This document shows, piece by piece, positions 24,403 through 32,539 of a stretch of DNA of 49,134 nucleotides (positions are counted from its first letter, which is position 1; the number at the start of each line of letters is the position of its first letter). The notes under the pieces are model-generated. The model was not told the origin of the DNA and did not search any database. It was given only the letters and a program-made list of their open reading frames with translations. Origin of the DNA: Algoriphagus marinus (GTDB lineage Bacteria; Bacteroidota; Bacteroidia; Cytophagales; Cyclobacteriaceae). Both the position numbers and the translations under genes were made by a program. The stretch lies in the NCBI RefSeq assembly GCF_001936475.1, contig NZ_MSPQ01000020.1, positions 1-49,134 of the forward strand, read 5' to 3'.

Positions 24403-24977
24403 GCTGAGGTTTCTGTCACTCTCACATCGCCGAGCATGACATCCCAAAATTCAATGGTTCTACCTGCAATTTGGGTTTGCTTTTTCTCAACGTAGATGGT
24501 AATGTCCTTCTTGGTAGTATCCTTGTAGTTCATCCCTGTTTCAATAGATGTACCTTCGAATCGCTGATAGATTGTGATTACTCCCACATATCTGCCGTCA
24601 GGTTGACGCTCAAGATCAGAGATATATTGAATGTCGTACCAGGTAATATTCACTCGGTCATAGTTCAAAGCCATCAATCGCTCAAAGTATCTTCTTACTT
24701 TATAATAAGCGATATCGTTTGAATTGATGCTTGACACACCCATTTCAGCTCCTGGAGCGAAAAGCTCCTCAGCTCTGTCCATCACACGGTTAGCCTCAGA
24801 GAATTGTGTCTCTTTGCTACCGATGATGCTGATATATTTTGAAAGATCTTTTACTTTTTCAAGAGCAAGAGAGTCTATTGCCTGCTTACGAGCTGGGCTG
24901 ATATTGTCTGACTGAGCAAATACTCCAATTGAAGTAGCAAGGAATAGGCCCAGGAATAGAATAAGTTTATTTTTCAT
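24399..24977 (-). CDS. Secreted protein related to the N-terminal domain of the LRR protein
   Basis: 192 residues with a signal peptide (MKNKLILFLGLFLATSIGVFAQ). The mature part contains IIGSKET, then a helical stretch to about residue 100 and strands with DGRYVGVITIYQRFEG. The leucine-rich-repeat protein has IGSQET, a similar helix and DGQVYFVVSLDRTI in the same order, so the two appear to share a domain of about 140 residues. No catalytic residues were recognised. It lies 26 bp after the lipoprotein gene and overlaps the next by 4 bp. It may be a partner or a decoy copy of the domain; function is unknown. Confidence 0.7.
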   Translation of the reverse strand: MKNKLILFLGLFLATSIGVFAQSDNISPARKQAIDSLALEKVKDLSKYISIIGSKETQFSEANRVMDRAEELFAPGAEMGVSSINSNDIAYYKVRRYFERLMALNYDRVNITWYDIQYISDLERQPDGRYVGVITIYQRFEGTSIETGMNYKDTTKKDITIYVEKKQTQIAGRTIEFWDVMLGDVRVTETSA

Positions 24978-25003
24978 TTTTTTAAATTTTAACTGTTGGG
25001 CTT

Positions 25004-25474
25004 TTATTTTCTTCTCAACTCAAGTTCAGACACTTTACCATTGGCATCTAATCTGATGTCGCTGATATAGTTTAGATTTTTCTTAGTGTCTTTAAGGTAA
25101 TCCAAGTATTTCTTGATTGTAGTTGGCTCATCATAATCTTTGATGCCATTCTCTTCATGGATTACGATCAAAACAGGAGTTTCTTGATTAGAAAACATTC
25201 CCAATGCCTGCTGAATTGACTGGTTAGCTACAGTCACATTGCCTGCATTAGCTACACTGTTGAATGCATTTTCAAGATTTTCTGCAGCAATTTCCTCTGC
25301 AGATCTTGCTGGAGGCGCTGGAGGAGGTGTTGGTGCCACTTGCTCGACTTTAGCCGGAACAGGAGTTGGTTCCACAACCTTCTTTTTACTTTTACATGCG
25401 CCCATTGCAAGCATTGCAACCATAGCAATCAATAGCGAGCGATTTACCGAGAAGGAAATAAGTTTTTGCTTCAT
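25004..25474 (-). CDS. Lipoprotein of unknown function, first gene of the LRR operon
   Basis: 156 residues. A long N-terminal signal ends in the lipobox AMGAC (cysteine at 27), followed by KSKKK and a proline-rich linker (about 35-58) that would span periplasmic peptidoglycan or reach from the outer membrane. The globular part (60-156) contains NQETPVLIVIHEENG and ends in strands DIRLDANGKVSELELRR. The QETP element recalls the IGSQETP of the LRR protein. Lys and Ser after the cysteine do not exclude outer-membrane placement. It heads the operon 86 bp after a promoter candidate. Confidence 0.75.
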   Translation of the reverse strand: MKQKLISFSVNRSLLIAMVAMLAMGACKSKKKVVEPTPVPAKVEQVAPTPPPAPPARSAEEIAAENLENAFNSVANAGNVTVANQSIQQALGMFSNQETPVLIVIHEENGIKDYDEPTTIKKYLDYLKDTKKNLNYISDIRLDANGKVSELELRRK

Positions 25475-25559
25475 TTTAGGGTTTTAATTGTGATTTAAGG
25501 AAAAGGTTTTGTTTGATTTCTAATATTTGCTCGAAACTTGACCCAAAAGTAATAAAAAT

Positions 25560-25588
25560 CAAATCTATAAGAGCAAATCCAATTCCAA
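25560..25588 (-). promoter_or_regulatory. Promoter candidate for the LRR operon
   Basis: On the minus strand TTG (25588-25586), 18 bases, then TAGATTTG (25567-25560). This fits the Bacteroidota primary sigma factor pattern of TTG and TAnnTTTG with about 17-21 bases between. It lies about 86 bp before the lipoprotein start codon. Other TTG triplets nearby offer slightly different spacings. Confidence 0.45.
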
Positions 25589-25755
25589 TTCCAAGAAGCT
25601 TTTTGTTAATAAAATTTAATCTGGTTTAAACGGTAAGTACCATTGTAAAATTTAAACATTTAGTAGGATTATTCTAGCTTACAGGATTTTCAAGAGACCT
25701 AAAGATTTAAAGGGGAAAAGTGCTGAAAAACCGCTCTTAAAACTTTAAAACATTC

Positions 25756-25783
25756 AAAAAATACCCATAAATGGGTATTTTTT
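25756..25783. promoter_or_regulatory. Palindrome AAAAAATACCCAT-AA-ATGGGTATTTTTT
   Basis: Perfect 13-bp arms around 2 bases. The short centre favours a protein-binding site over an RNA hairpin. Same core as 20769-20790; TTTATATCAGG follows at 25823-25833 and a hairpin at 25849. It lies 282 bp upstream of the lipoprotein start. Confidence 0.45.
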
Positions 25784-25848
25784 TAACCGAAATTTGGGCC
25801 CAACTTTGATCCAGTGTTAAGTTTTATATCAGGCATAAGCCGAAACAT

Positions 25849-25877
25849 AAAAGGCCTTGGGGATCCCAAGGCCTTTT
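25849..25877. terminator. Two-way hairpin terminator
   Basis: AAAAGGCCTTGGG, loop GAT, CCCAAGGCCTTTT followed by more T on the plus strand. It is 235 bp after the stop of the WecA-like gene on the minus strand, or would end a short plus-strand transcript. The rest of the gene-free stretch 25475-26111 shows nothing more. Confidence 0.7.
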
Positions 25878-26111
25878 TATTTATATTTTTTATTGCAAAA
25901 TCAACTATTCAAAGGCCAAATGTGGCTAATTGTATTTTCCAATCGAATTGGGATCGACAATTCTTTTCCCATTAAAAAGCATCATCGAATTTATTAATTG
26001 CCCTTTGGATAGCAGTAATATGATCCGTCCAAAAGAAAATTAGGTTAACCTGAACTTAAGTGCAGTTTGCCCTTTAGGCCAGAAAATCATTTGGAGCTAT
26101 CAGCGGCAAGG

Positions 26112-27074
26112 CTAATTCGAAACAGGGGCTTTATTTATACTACTCTTAACAAGCAAATACGCGATAGCTGTCCCAACCAATAATCCTATTGCCAAATAGA
26201 AATTCGGTAAACCTGTAGGAGAGTTAAAGAAAAGTAAAATATTAACCAGCAACTGAAGGAAGGAATAGAGAATAGCAATTAGAATGTGAGGGATTTTTTT
26301 CTGATTCACCAGAAGCTGATACAGGTGACTTCTGTGAGGTTCTGTCAACTTTTCTCCTCTACGGTATCTTTGAATCATCGTAAGAAATACATCTATTCCA
26401 TAGATCATTAGAACCAAGATAACAGTCCAGCTCCCTGTTTTAATATACCATTGAGTCATAAAATATATCATGAGGTAAGCGATGGAAATACTTCCGATAT
26501 CACCGGCAAACATGAGTGCCTTTTTTCTAAAGTTAAATAGCAGGAATACTAAAAGTGAAAGAAGAATATATTGAACAAGATCCTCATCAAAAATTTGCAG
26601 ACTGACATTTAGGACCATTAAACTTCCGAAAAATACAATTCCGTAAACTCCTGTAATTCCATTAATTCCATCCATGAAATTAATCGCATTAATAATTCCC
26701 AATGCTATAAAGAAAAACACTGGCCAGGTGTAAGCTGGAAAAGTAGAGAACAAATCTAAATCATAGAAACTGAAGGAAATGGCTAGGAATTGGATTCCAA
26801 ATCTCAGTTTTCGGGATAATTCATATAAATCGTCTAAAAGACTGATACCTGAAATCATAATCAAGCCCAGCAGCATCCAAGTATGCTGAAAGCCGAAGAC
26901 AAACCACCAAAGAATCACTGCAAGCGGAAAAAGTATACCCCCTCCCCTTACTGTAGATTGAGTATGGGAACTACGATGGTTTGGAACATCAATGATCTTA
27001 AACTTTTTGGCAAGTTTTTGATAGATCAATGCCAGTACCAATAAAACTAAAAAGACTACAAAGTGGCTCAACAT
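26112..27074 (-). CDS. wecA: Polyprenyl-phosphate N-acetylhexosamine-1-phosphate transferase (WecA/MraY superfamily)
   Basis: 320 residues with about ten helices. Family motifs are present: SSHTQSTVRGGGILFP (36-50), the Mg-binding pair D81-D82, NFMDGINGITG (132-142), GDIGS (191-195) and EPHRSHLYQ (245-253), the last being typical of the WecA side of the superfamily. The enzyme loads a sugar-1-phosphate from a UDP-sugar onto undecaprenyl phosphate and so starts glycan assembly on the inner face of the membrane. The UDP-GlcNAc 2-epimerase gene lies 17 bp upstream, and both may work on UDP-HexNAc. Whether the substrate is UDP-GlcNAc or a modified form cannot be told. Confidence 0.85.
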   Translation of the reverse strand: MLSHFVVFLVLLVLALIYQKLAKKFKIIDVPNHRSSHTQSTVRGGGILFPLAVILWWFVFGFQHTWMLLGLIMISGISLLDDLYELSRKLRFGIQFLAISFSFYDLDLFSTFPAYTWPVFFFIALGIINAINFMDGINGITGVYGIVFFGSLMVLNVSLQIFDEDLVQYILLSLLVFLLFNFRKKALMFAGDIGSISIAYLMIYFMTQWYIKTGSWTVILVLMIYGIDVFLTMIQRYRRGEKLTEPHRSHLYQLLVNQKKIPHILIAILYSFLQLLVNILLFFNSPTGLPNFYLAIGLLVGTAIAYLLVKSSINKAPVSN

Positions 27075-27091
27075 TAATTTTTTTTCTCAGG

Positions 27092-28258
27092 CTAAATAAA
27101 CTCTAAAATTTTTGAGATTATACGTTCTGCAGCGAATCCATCTCCATAGGGATTTTTCTTCTGCGCCATATTTTGGTAAGAATCCTCATTGGTCAACAAA
27201 TCGGAGGTGTACTCTATTATCTTATCCTTCTCAGTTCCAACCAACAGAACAGTTCCGGCTTCCACTGCTTCTGGCCTCTCGGTTGTATCCCGAAAAACAA
27301 GAACCGGTTTACCGAGGCCAGGGGCTTCTTCTTGTATTCCTCCTGAATCTGTCAATACAATATATGCTTGCTTCATAAGAAATATGAAGGGCAAATAATC
27401 CATTGGATCTGTAAAAATAACGTTTTTGGGTAATGAACTCGAATCAAACACATCAGAAACGGCCGATCTCACATTTGGATTTAAATGAAGAGGGTATAGA
27501 AAATCAACATCCGGATGAAGATTTGCCAGTTCTAGAATTGCTTCGCAGATATTAATAAACCCTTTCCCAAAATTCTCTCTCCTATGGCCTGTAATCAAAA
27601 CCAATTTTCTTTTATGGTTAATCCAGGACAACAATTTCTCTTGGTGAATCTCAGGGAAATTTTCACTTAGGAAAACATCCCCTTCTTTTAAGGAATCTTC
27701 GATTTTCTCTACTGCAAGTTTTAAAGCGTCTATTACAGTATTTCCGGTAACATAAATATTATCAGGATTTACCCCTTCACTTATCAGGTTTATTTCTGTG
27801 GACTTAGTAGGTGAGAAATGATAAGTTGCTATTCTGCCTGTTAACTGTCTATTAATTTCTTCAGGCCAAGGGCTGTATATCTGATAAGTTCGAAGTCCAG
27901 CTTCTACATGGCCTACGGGGATTTTAAAATAGAAGGCACTAAGAGCAGCCGCCGAAGAAGAAGAGGTGTCACCATGAACCAATACTAAATCCGGGCTAGA
28001 CTTCTTCAAGACTTCCCGCATTCCCATCATTGTATTTGTAAAAACGTCGAAAAGGTCCTGCTCTTTTTTCATGATTTGAAGATCATAATCAGGTTTGATT
28101 TCAAATAATTTCAAAACCTGATCTAGCATACCCCGATGTTGCCCGGTCACACAAATTTCTAAATCTACAAGGTGTTGGAATTTCCTGATCTCTAAAATCA
28201 AAGGCGCCATTTTTATTGCTTCGGGCCGTGTTCCAAAGACCACCAGAATTTTTTTCAT
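27092..28258 (-). CDS. wecB: UDP-N-acetylglucosamine 2-epimerase (non-hydrolysing)
   Basis: 388 residues, full length for WecB. Signatures: VVFGTRPEAIKMAP (6-19), VHGDTSS, GHVEAGLRTY, TGHRRENFGKGF, and the C-terminal UDP site DSGGIQEEAPGLGKPVL followed by TERPEA. The enzyme interconverts UDP-GlcNAc and UDP-ManNAc. In this window UDP-ManNAc could be a direct building block of the repeat unit. The separate hydrolysing NeuC gene at 35567-36688 serves the nonulosonic acid branch. It lies between the WecA-like gene (17 bp downstream) and a probable glycosyltransferase (27 bp upstream) in one transcript. Confidence 0.92.
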   Translation of the reverse strand: MKKILVVFGTRPEAIKMAPLILEIRKFQHLVDLEICVTGQHRGMLDQVLKLFEIKPDYDLQIMKKEQDLFDVFTNTMMGMREVLKKSSPDLVLVHGDTSSSSAAALSAFYFKIPVGHVEAGLRTYQIYSPWPEEINRQLTGRIATYHFSPTKSTEINLISEGVNPDNIYVTGNTVIDALKLAVEKIEDSLKEGDVFLSENFPEIHQEKLLSWINHKRKLVLITGHRRENFGKGFINICEAILELANLHPDVDFLYPLHLNPNVRSAVSDVFDSSSLPKNVIFTDPMDYLPFIFLMKQAYIVLTDSGGIQEEAPGLGKPVLVFRDTTERPEAVEAGTVLLVGTEKDKIIEYTSDLLTNEDSYQNMAQKKNPYGDGFAAERIISKILEFI

Positions 28259-28285
28259 TTTAAGAAAGGTAAAATATGCAGGTTT

Positions 28286-29227
28286 TTAGAAAATAAATTT
28301 CTCTAAATAATTTGCCTGCTTTTCAATTGTACAATAATCCTGAAAATACTTTTTCCCTCCAAAGCTAAGCCGATTTAAAGCAGAACTATCAGATAAGATA
28401 GGGTCTAATTCATCAGCTAAAAAGTTGGTATCTTTTATATAATAAATTTCGCTCCCGTGTTTTGGTAAAACCGGTAATTCAATTTTAAAAGGTAGGGAAA
28501 CAACTGATACTCCCATATTAAGATATTCAGCAAATCTCCAACTGACCGCTCCCAAAACAGCGGGATTGTTAAAACCCAATACTGATTCTCTGCTAAGCTT
28601 TGTGAATTCCTTTGGAGAATAACTTTTTGAATTCAAGTAGCTGTCAAATCCTTGGTTCTTTCCGTCATTTCTTGAAATAAAACCTCCCTCGAATTCGATA
28701 AAATCACTTTCTATACAGTATTTTATGAAATCAGCTCTAGCCTTGTTTGCATCAGATTCTTTCTCCCAAATCGATCCGGAGAAAAAGACAAAATTCCTAC
28801 TGCTCTTTTTGACCATTATATCAGAATAAAAAGGTCTTTTACTAATTCGATAGACTTCCAAAAAAAATCGAGGGTATTTTTTCAGGGGTAATTTAAACGC
28901 GAAAATGTTGAAAAAAAGAGTCTTAACATTAATCGGATAATGAGGAAACAAAGGAAAAACTTTCTCCTGGGAATAATCCGGATGATCGATCAGCTTGTTG
29001 GTTACAAAATAATAATCAACCAATTGGTATAAGGCAGGGTCAATTCCAACCGGATCATTATTATCAATTACTATAAGCTTATCATTTATTCCAAAGATTA
29101 ATAATGGGGAAAAATCATATTTTTCGAATTCTGAAGAAGGGGTATAATTGATCTTTGCAAGAATTGAAAGTGATTTCAGGTAGTACGTGCAATAAAAATT
29201 GGGCACGTTTAGTAGATGCAAAATCAT
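28286..29227 (-). CDS. Probable glycosyltransferase, GT-B fold, unassigned
   Basis: 313 residues, no signal peptide or membrane helix. The C-terminal half has the pattern expected of a GT-B donor domain: FVFFSGSIW (about 146-154) as the first strand, SYSPKEFTKLSRESVLGFNNP, then WRFAEYLNMGVSVVSLP, which resembles the exostosin-like rule that the sugar-nucleotide site is followed by an E-x-L-x-x-G turn. The N-terminal half is strand-rich (IVIDNNDP). No named family was recognised. Its place before wecB and the WecA-like gene supports a role adding a sugar to the lipid-linked glycan. The 177-bp gap to the divergent formyltransferase gene is AT-rich and must hold promoters for both strands. Confidence 0.5.
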   Translation of the reverse strand: MILHLLNVPNFYCTYYLKSLSILAKINYTPSSEFEKYDFSPLLIFGINDKLIVIDNNDPVGIDPALYQLVDYYFVTNKLIDHPDYSQEKVFPLFPHYPINVKTLFFNIFAFKLPLKKYPRFFLEVYRISKRPFYSDIMVKKSSRNFVFFSGSIWEKESDANKARADFIKYCIESDFIEFEGGFISRNDGKNQGFDSYLNSKSYSPKEFTKLSRESVLGFNNPAVLGAVSWRFAEYLNMGVSVVSLPFKIELPVLPKHGSEIYYIKDTNFLADELDPILSDSSALNRLSFGGKKYFQDYCTIEKQANYLEKFIF

Positions 29228-29404
29228 GTTAAAAACAAATTAGTGGAACTATATCTTTTAACATATTTTGAGTATTATATGATGTTTCTGATTAAAATTG
29301 AACGAAAATAGATAATTTAAGAAGACTAATCCACCTGTAAATACCAATTTTTTTAGATTTTTGCACTTGACTTAAAAATTAATGAAACAAATAGAGGCCT
29401 TTGA

Positions 29405-30217
29405 ATGAATAAAGTAATAATTCTAACCGGGGATGAAAAGCGTCATGAATTTTTCAGGAAGTATATGGGATCTTCAAGACATTTTCAAGTTTTGAAAAGT
29501 TATTGTGAACAATCAGAACCAGAACGGATAATTAAATCAGGATCGACATCTGAATTACGTCGAATCCACTTGCAAAGTAGAAAACAAACTGAACTTGATT
29601 TTTTTGGAGTTTTTACAGAAAAGATTCAGGATCATTCTAACCCAAAATTTATTCCTAGGGGGATGATAAATGATCCAAAAATTCAAGAGGAAATAATTCT
29701 TCTCAATCCAGACTACATTTTGTCTTATGGTTGCTCAATCATTAAAGGTGATCTGATATCTGCTTTTCCAAACAGATTTATCAATATACACCTTGGGCTA
29801 TCTCCTTATTATAGAGGAAGTGGTACTAATTACTGGCCTTTGGTAAATAAAGAGCCTCAATTTGTAGGTACTACATTTATGTACATAGATGAAGGAGTGG
29901 ATACTGGACAAATAATTCACCAAATCAGAGGGCGGGTCTATCCTCTTGACACAGTACATACGATAGGAAACCGGTTGATTCAGGATACAGCAGCCGTTGC
30001 TGAAAAGATTATTGAAAATGCCGAAAAAATCATTGGCTTTGATGATTTACCCCTTCCGGAAAATGAACAAAGATATTATATGAATAAAGATTTTAGTGAA
30101 GAGTCCGTAGTGAAATTGTACAATAATTTTGAAAATGGGATGATTAGTGAATATCTTGAAAACGTAGAGAAAATCACGAAATCAAGTCCAATTATTCAAA
30201 ATTCAAATTTTTTCTAA
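29405..30217 (+). CDS. Formyltransferase-family protein, probable sugar N-formyltransferase
   Basis: 270 residues. The formyltransferase core carries the catalytic set N127-x-H129 in INIHLGLSPYYRGSG and D166 in EGVDTGQI, the triad of 10-formyl-tetrahydrofolate-dependent enzymes. The N-terminal 90 residues (with LRRIHLQSRKQTELDFF) differ from methionyl-tRNA formyltransferase and the tRNA-binding C-terminal domain is absent, so the substrate is probably an amino sugar nucleotide. It is the first gene of the plus-strand operon with fdtA, fdtC and fdtB, 2 bp ahead of the deacetylase gene. It might formylate a 3-amino-3,6-dideoxyhexose or an amine freed by the deacetylase; this is inference. Confidence 0.75.
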   Translation: MNKVIILTGDEKRHEFFRKYMGSSRHFQVLKSYCEQSEPERIIKSGSTSELRRIHLQSRKQTELDFFGVFTEKIQDHSNPKFIPRGMINDPKIQEEIILLNPDYILSYGCSIIKGDLISAFPNRFINIHLGLSPYYRGSGTNYWPLVNKEPQFVGTTFMYIDEGVDTGQIIHQIRGRVYPLDTVHTIGNRLIQDTAAVAEKIIENAEKIIGFDDLPLPENEQRYYMNKDFSEESVVKLYNNFENGMISEYLENVEKITKSSPIIQNSNFF

Positions 30218-30219
30218 TT

Positions 30220-31182
30220 ATGAAAGCTATAATGTACCACTATGTAAAAGAGGATGACCCTAGCTTTCCGAATTTCAACCACTTACATATTGAAGATTTT
30301 AAAAAACAATTGGATTATCTGGGGAACAAGTTTGGCTTTGTGACCAAAAAAGATTTTCAAGATGCGCTAGAATCAGGAGATCCACCAAAAGGGGTGGTTT
30401 TAACTTTTGACGATGGATTGAAATGTCATTATGATCAAGTTTTTCCGGTGCTAAAGGAAAGAGGACTTTGGGGAATATTTTATGTAGCAACAGAAATGTA
30501 TAGAACCCAAAAACTTTCGGATGTCCACCGTATTCATCTACTTTTGGGGCAAGAGAATAATCAAAAGATTTATGAGTATTTAAACGAAAAAATACCTCAG
30601 GATTATTTGGTAGATTTTGTGAGAGAGGATTTTAAAAAACTCACCTACACCAGACAGATAAATGACGATTTTACCAAAATGGTGAAAAAAATACTTAATT
30701 ATTACATTTCATATACCTATAGAGAAAAGGTGATAGATGATTTGTGTGAGCTATTTTTGAAAAAGGAGGATTTGAATGTCCTTGATTTTTACCTAACTGC
30801 GGAAGAAATGGTAGAAATGGAAAATGCGGGTATGATCATTGGAAGTCATTCCGCAAGTCACCCAGTAATGTCGAAATTAGACTTGGAAACCCAGAAAATA
30901 GAAATACAATCTTCTTTTAGTGACTTAAAAAACTTTGGGTTAAAGCTCTCCTGCAAATCTTTCTGTTATCCTTACGGAGGGTTTCATACTTTTACAAAGG
31001 AAACAGAGGCCTTACTGGAAATGGAAAAATGTCGTTTTTCTTTTAATGTGGAGTCAAGAGATATTTCCAAAAAGGATCTGACGGAAAGAAAACAGGCCCT
31101 CCCGCGTTACGATTGTAATGAATTTCCATTTGGTCAAGTAAGAAGAATTGGAAAGGTTCATTCTTCAAGTTATTCAATATGA
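30220..31182 (+). CDS. Polysaccharide deacetylase (NodB-type, CE4)
   Basis: 320 residues with no signal peptide, so probably cytoplasmic. NodB motifs: TFDDG (62-66, catalytic base and metal aspartate), H210-S-A-S-H214-P (metal histidines) and SFCYPYGGF (arginine-loop region). A helical insert of about 100 residues lies between the first two motifs. It removes N- or O-acyl groups from a sugar; a cytoplasmic location suggests a nucleotide- or lipid-linked sugar. Together with the formyltransferase 2 bp upstream it could exchange an acetyl for a formyl group. Its stop overlaps the next start by 4 bp. Confidence 0.8.
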   Translation: MKAIMYHYVKEDDPSFPNFNHLHIEDFKKQLDYLGNKFGFVTKKDFQDALESGDPPKGVVLTFDDGLKCHYDQVFPVLKERGLWGIFYVATEMYRTQKLSDVHRIHLLLGQENNQKIYEYLNEKIPQDYLVDFVREDFKKLTYTRQINDDFTKMVKKILNYYISYTYREKVIDDLCELFLKKEDLNVLDFYLTAEEMVEMENAGMIIGSHSASHPVMSKLDLETQKIEIQSSFSDLKNFGLKLSCKSFCYPYGGFHTFTKETEALLEMEKCRFSFNVESRDISKKDLTERKQALPRYDCNEFPFGQVRRIGKVHSSSYSI

Positions 31183-31574
31183 GTGTCAGAATAATAGAGT
31201 TTCCCAAAATTTCAGATCCCAGAGGCAACCTCACTTTTGTTCAAGGTTATGATCAGATCCCCTTTGACATTAAAAGAGTTTTTTGGACTTACGATATTCC
31301 GGGAGGTGAACAAAGAGGGGGACATGCTTATAAAACTCAAAGTGAAGTCATAATTGCTTTGAGTGGCAGTTTTGATATCATCATTACCGATAAATTTGGA
31401 GATACAACCAAATATTCCTTGAATAGGTCCTATTATGGGCTATATCTACCCCCAGAAACCTGGAGACATATGGAGAATTTTTCAACCAATTCATTTAGTC
31501 TTCACCTTAGTAGTCATGTCTTTGATGAGCAGGATTATATTAGAGACATTAATCTTCTAAGTTCTAATGATTGA
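31179..31574 (+). CDS. fdtA: FdtA/WxcM-like cupin, HAYK type
   Basis: 131 residues, a single cupin of the dTDP-4-keto-6-deoxyglucose 3,4-ketoisomerase family. Signatures: ISDPRGNLTF, RVFWTYDIPGGEQRGGH (33-49), IIALSGSFDI, YYGLYLPPETWRHMENFS. In place of the conserved RGxHAHK the motif reads R46-G-G-H49-A-Y51-K, so the second histidine, thought to be the catalytic base, is a tyrosine. It may have altered activity or work with the next gene, which retains both histidines. It is coupled by a 4-bp overlap to the deacetylase and an 8-bp overlap to the second cupin gene. Confidence 0.8.
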   Translation: MSVRIIEFPKISDPRGNLTFVQGYDQIPFDIKRVFWTYDIPGGEQRGGHAYKTQSEVIIALSGSFDIIITDKFGDTTKYSLNRSYYGLYLPPETWRHMENFSTNSFSLHLSSHVFDEQDYIRDINLLSSND

Positions 31575-32007
31575 CTTTCGATACACTTCATTATCAGACT
31601 GTAAACTGATTGAGTTTGAAAAAAACCATAGGCTCATGGGGAATATCACCTCGATCAATGAACATAGTGAGGTGCCTTTTGCTATTAAGCGGGTTTATTA
31701 CCTATATGATATACCGGGTGGAGAGTCAAGAGGAGGTCATGCACATAAGGGGCTTCAACAGCTAATAATTGCAGGAAGTGGAAGTTTTGATTTAGAATTA
31801 AGTGATGGTATTTCTAAAATGAAGATGCATTTGGCCAGACCTTATCAAGGAGTACTTTTACCCCCCGGAATCTGGAGAGAATTAGTAAACTTTTCCAGTG
31901 GGGCAATTTGTTTGGTACTTGCATCGGAGGTTTATTTGGAAGAAGATTACATTAGAAATTATGAAGAGTTCAGAGAATCAAAAATATTACCTCCACCCCA
32001 GCGCTGA
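31567..32007 (+). CDS. fdtA: FdtA/WxcM-like cupin, HAHK type: dTDP-4-keto-6-deoxyhexose 3,4-ketoisomerase
   Basis: 146 residues, related to the protein just upstream: KRVYYLYDIPGGESRGGH (41-58), HAHK (58-61) with both conserved histidines, IIAGSGSFDLEL and GVLLPPGIWRELVNFS. The known reaction converts dTDP-4-keto-6-deoxyglucose to the 3-keto isomer, feeding the aminotransferase FdtB. Being the copy with the intact motif, it is the likelier active ketoisomerase of the pair. Its last 47 bases overlap the start of the acyltransferase gene, in another frame. Confidence 0.85.
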   Translation: MIDFRYTSLSDCKLIEFEKNHRLMGNITSINEHSEVPFAIKRVYYLYDIPGGESRGGHAHKGLQQLIIAGSGSFDLELSDGISKMKMHLARPYQGVLLPPGIWRELVNFSSGAICLVLASEVYLEEDYIRNYEEFRESKILPPPQR

Positions 32008-32539
32008 TGTCCAATCTCAGGAGATTGGTGAAGGGACTACCATTTGGCAATTTTCTGTAATTCTAAAAGGCGCAAAAATCGGTAAGGAATGTAACATCAA
32101 CTGCCACACATTCATAGAAAATAATGTGGTTTTGGGAGATCAAGTGACTATCAAATCCGGCGTTTATCTTTGGGATGGATTACAAATTGAAAATAAGGTT
32201 ATGGTAGGTCCTAACGTAACTTTTACAAACGATAAATACCCTCGCTCAAAGAACAAAGATTTTAAAATTGAAAAAACCATTTTGAGAGAAGGTTGTAGTA
32301 TAGGTGCCGCAGCTGTGATTTTAGGTGGTGTTGAAATTGGAAAACACGCACTTGTTGCAGCAGGGGCCTTAGTGACCAAAAATGTGCCCGCTAGAGCGCT
32401 GGTCTTGGGGAATCCTGCAAAGCAGGTGGGCTGGGTGAATGAAGATGGAAGTAGAATGTATCAAAAAGGAGATGAATTTGAGGATCAATTCGGGACTCTT
32501 TGGCAAGTATTAAATAATGAATTGGTAAAAAAACTATGA
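31961..32539 (+). CDS. fdtC: FdtC/QdtC-like left-handed beta-helix N-acyltransferase
   Basis: 192 residues when started at the ATG at 31961. An earlier in-frame ATG at 31898 would add 21 residues that are only the other-frame reading of the cupin gene, while the protein family begins with the short lead MKSSENQKYYLHPSADV. The beta-helix covers about residues 15-150 (IGEGTTIWQF, IGKECNINCHTFIENNV, CSIGAAAVILGGVEIGKHALVAAGALV), with NDKYPR in a loop and VLGNPAKQVGWV near the end, both common in FdtC/QdtC and WbpD-type enzymes. It acetylates the 3-amino group of the dTDP-sugar made by FdtB. It overlaps its neighbours by 47 and 4 bp. Confidence 0.85.
   Translation: MKSSENQKYYLHPSADVQSQEIGEGTTIWQFSVILKGAKIGKECNINCHTFIENNVVLGDQVTIKSGVYLWDGLQIENKVMVGPNVTFTNDKYPRSKNKDFKIEKTILREGCSIGAAAVILGGVEIGKHALVAAGALVTKNVPARALVLGNPAKQVGWVNEDGSRMYQKGDEFEDQFGTLWQVLNNELVKKL

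Noticed and set aside
24403..24447. Upstream start for the 279-residue secreted protein
   Set aside because: It would put 15 polar residues before the signal peptide and lose the ATGA coupling with the gene before.
31898..31960. Earlier ATG for the FdtC-like gene
   Set aside because: The added 21 residues are the other-frame reading of the cupin gene and are absent from the family.
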